A DNA stretch of 5,245 nt, from contig PXDI01000222.1 of the NCBI GenBank assembly GCA_003565095.1, positions 1-5,245 on the forward strand, in the 5' to 3' direction. Source of the DNA: PVC group bacterium. GTDB lineage: Bacteria; Verrucomicrobiota; Kiritimatiellia; UBA8416; PXDI01. The notes below the pieces were generated by a model. It saw nothing but the letters and a program-made list of their open reading frames with translations. It made no database searches and was not told the DNA's origin. This document shows, piece by piece, positions 4,844 through 5,245 of this stretch (positions are counted from its first letter, which is position 1; each line of letters opens with the position of its first letter). The position numbers and the translations under genes were made by a program.

Positions 4844-5245
4844 TCAGCCTCTCAGTCCCTTTTGCGCAATATCCCGGCGGAAATGCGCATCTGCGAAACT
4901 TATCATTTCCACTGCGCGGTAGGTGTTTTCCACCGCCGTTTGCAAATCAGCTCCGGTATTGGTTACCCCCAGCACCCGTCCCCCGGCCGTTAGCACCTTT
5001 CCGTCCATCGCCTTGGTTCCGGCATGGAAAACGGTCGCACCGGTTGCTTTTTCGGCGGAACTGATGCCGTTGATTTCGTCACCCTTGCGGTAATCACCGG
5101 GATAACCGCCCGCTGCCATTACCACGCATACGCATGCCTCGTCTTTCCATTTCAGCATGTCTTCAGTAAGTCCGCCCTTGGCACAGGCAAGCAGCGCCGG
5201 CAACAGGTCGCCGTCAATACGCGGCAGAACCGCCTGGGTTTCCGG
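4844..5245 (-). CDS. purD: Phosphoribosylamine--glycine ligase, C-terminal part
   Basis: The last 133 residues of PurD are present; the N-terminal two thirds and the start lie beyond the right window edge. PurD uses ATP to join glycine to 5-phosphoribosylamine, giving glycinamide ribonucleotide, the second step of de novo purine synthesis. The fragment begins PETQAVLPRIDGDLLPALL, matching the conserved GDPETQ segment at the end of the ATP-grasp core (Mg/ATP site). The typical C-terminal domain follows: VCVVMAAGGYPGDYRKGDEI, ATVFHAGT, TAGGRVLGVTNTGADL, AYR-like NTYRAVE and HFRRDIA. The frame is open across the edge, so the gene is partial only because of the window. It ends with two stops in tandem (TGA TAG). 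Its amino-acid substrate is a product of the serine hydroxymethyltransferase encoded two genes downstream. Confidence 0.96.
   Translation of the reverse strand, partial: PETQAVLPRIDGDLLPALLACAKGGLTEDMLKWKDEACVCVVMAAGGYPGDYRKGDEINGISSAEKATGATVFHAGTKAMDGKVLTAGGRVLGVTNTGADLQTAVENTYRAVEMISFADAHFRRDIAQKGLRG

Overview
The window carries a one-directional run of bacterial housekeeping genes, all on the minus strand, so the gene order is read from high to low coordinates. In transcription order it holds the 3' end of purD (5245-4844), purE (4781-4260), a low-molecular-weight protein phosphatase (4260-3784), a single gene fusing ribose-5-phosphate isomerase B to serine hydroxymethyltransferase (rpiB-glyA, 3733-2042), a structured 242-bp gap, ilvD (1799-132), and the first 43 codons of a type I restriction-modification methyltransferase, hsdM (130-1), cut by the window edge. 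There are no tRNA or rRNA genes, CRISPR arrays or recognisable insertion sequences.

The first four genes look like one transcription unit with a shared purpose. RpiB makes ribose 5-phosphate (the precursor of PRPP). GlyA makes glycine and 5,10-methylene-THF (the source of 10-formyl-THF). PurD joins glycine to phosphoribosylamine, and PurE acts at the carboxyaminoimidazole ribonucleotide step. The fused enzyme therefore supplies the sugar, amino-acid and one-carbon inputs of purine synthesis from one polypeptide. The phosphatase next to rpiB and glyA recalls the ywlE-ywlF(rpiB)-ywlG-glyA region of Bacillus subtilis, with rpiB and glyA joined here.

ilvD (branched-chain amino acid synthesis) appears to have its own promoter. 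The gap 1800-2041 is the most unusual part of the window. It contains a 56-bp nested interrupted palindrome that ends exactly at a TTGACA -35 hexamer. A GC-rich hairpin lies near the expected transcription start, and a second hairpin with a related core lies just after the glyA stop. Another short palindrome sits between purD and purE. These may belong to a dispersed family of intergenic repeats, or they may be regulatory. Sequence alone cannot decide.

hsdM starts one base after the ilvD stop, with its ribosome-binding site inside the last ilvD codons. A restriction-modification system thus appears to be expressed from, or coupled to, the ilvD transcript.

The organism is a moderately GC-rich bacterium. 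The rpiB-glyA fusion, and the general look of the intergenic palindromes, make me suspect a member of the PVC superphylum (Kiritimatiellota, Lentisphaerota or relatives). This is a low-confidence inference from memory. I see no wholly new system here. The fusion, the structured ilvD upstream region and the ilvD-hsdM junction are the points worth following up.
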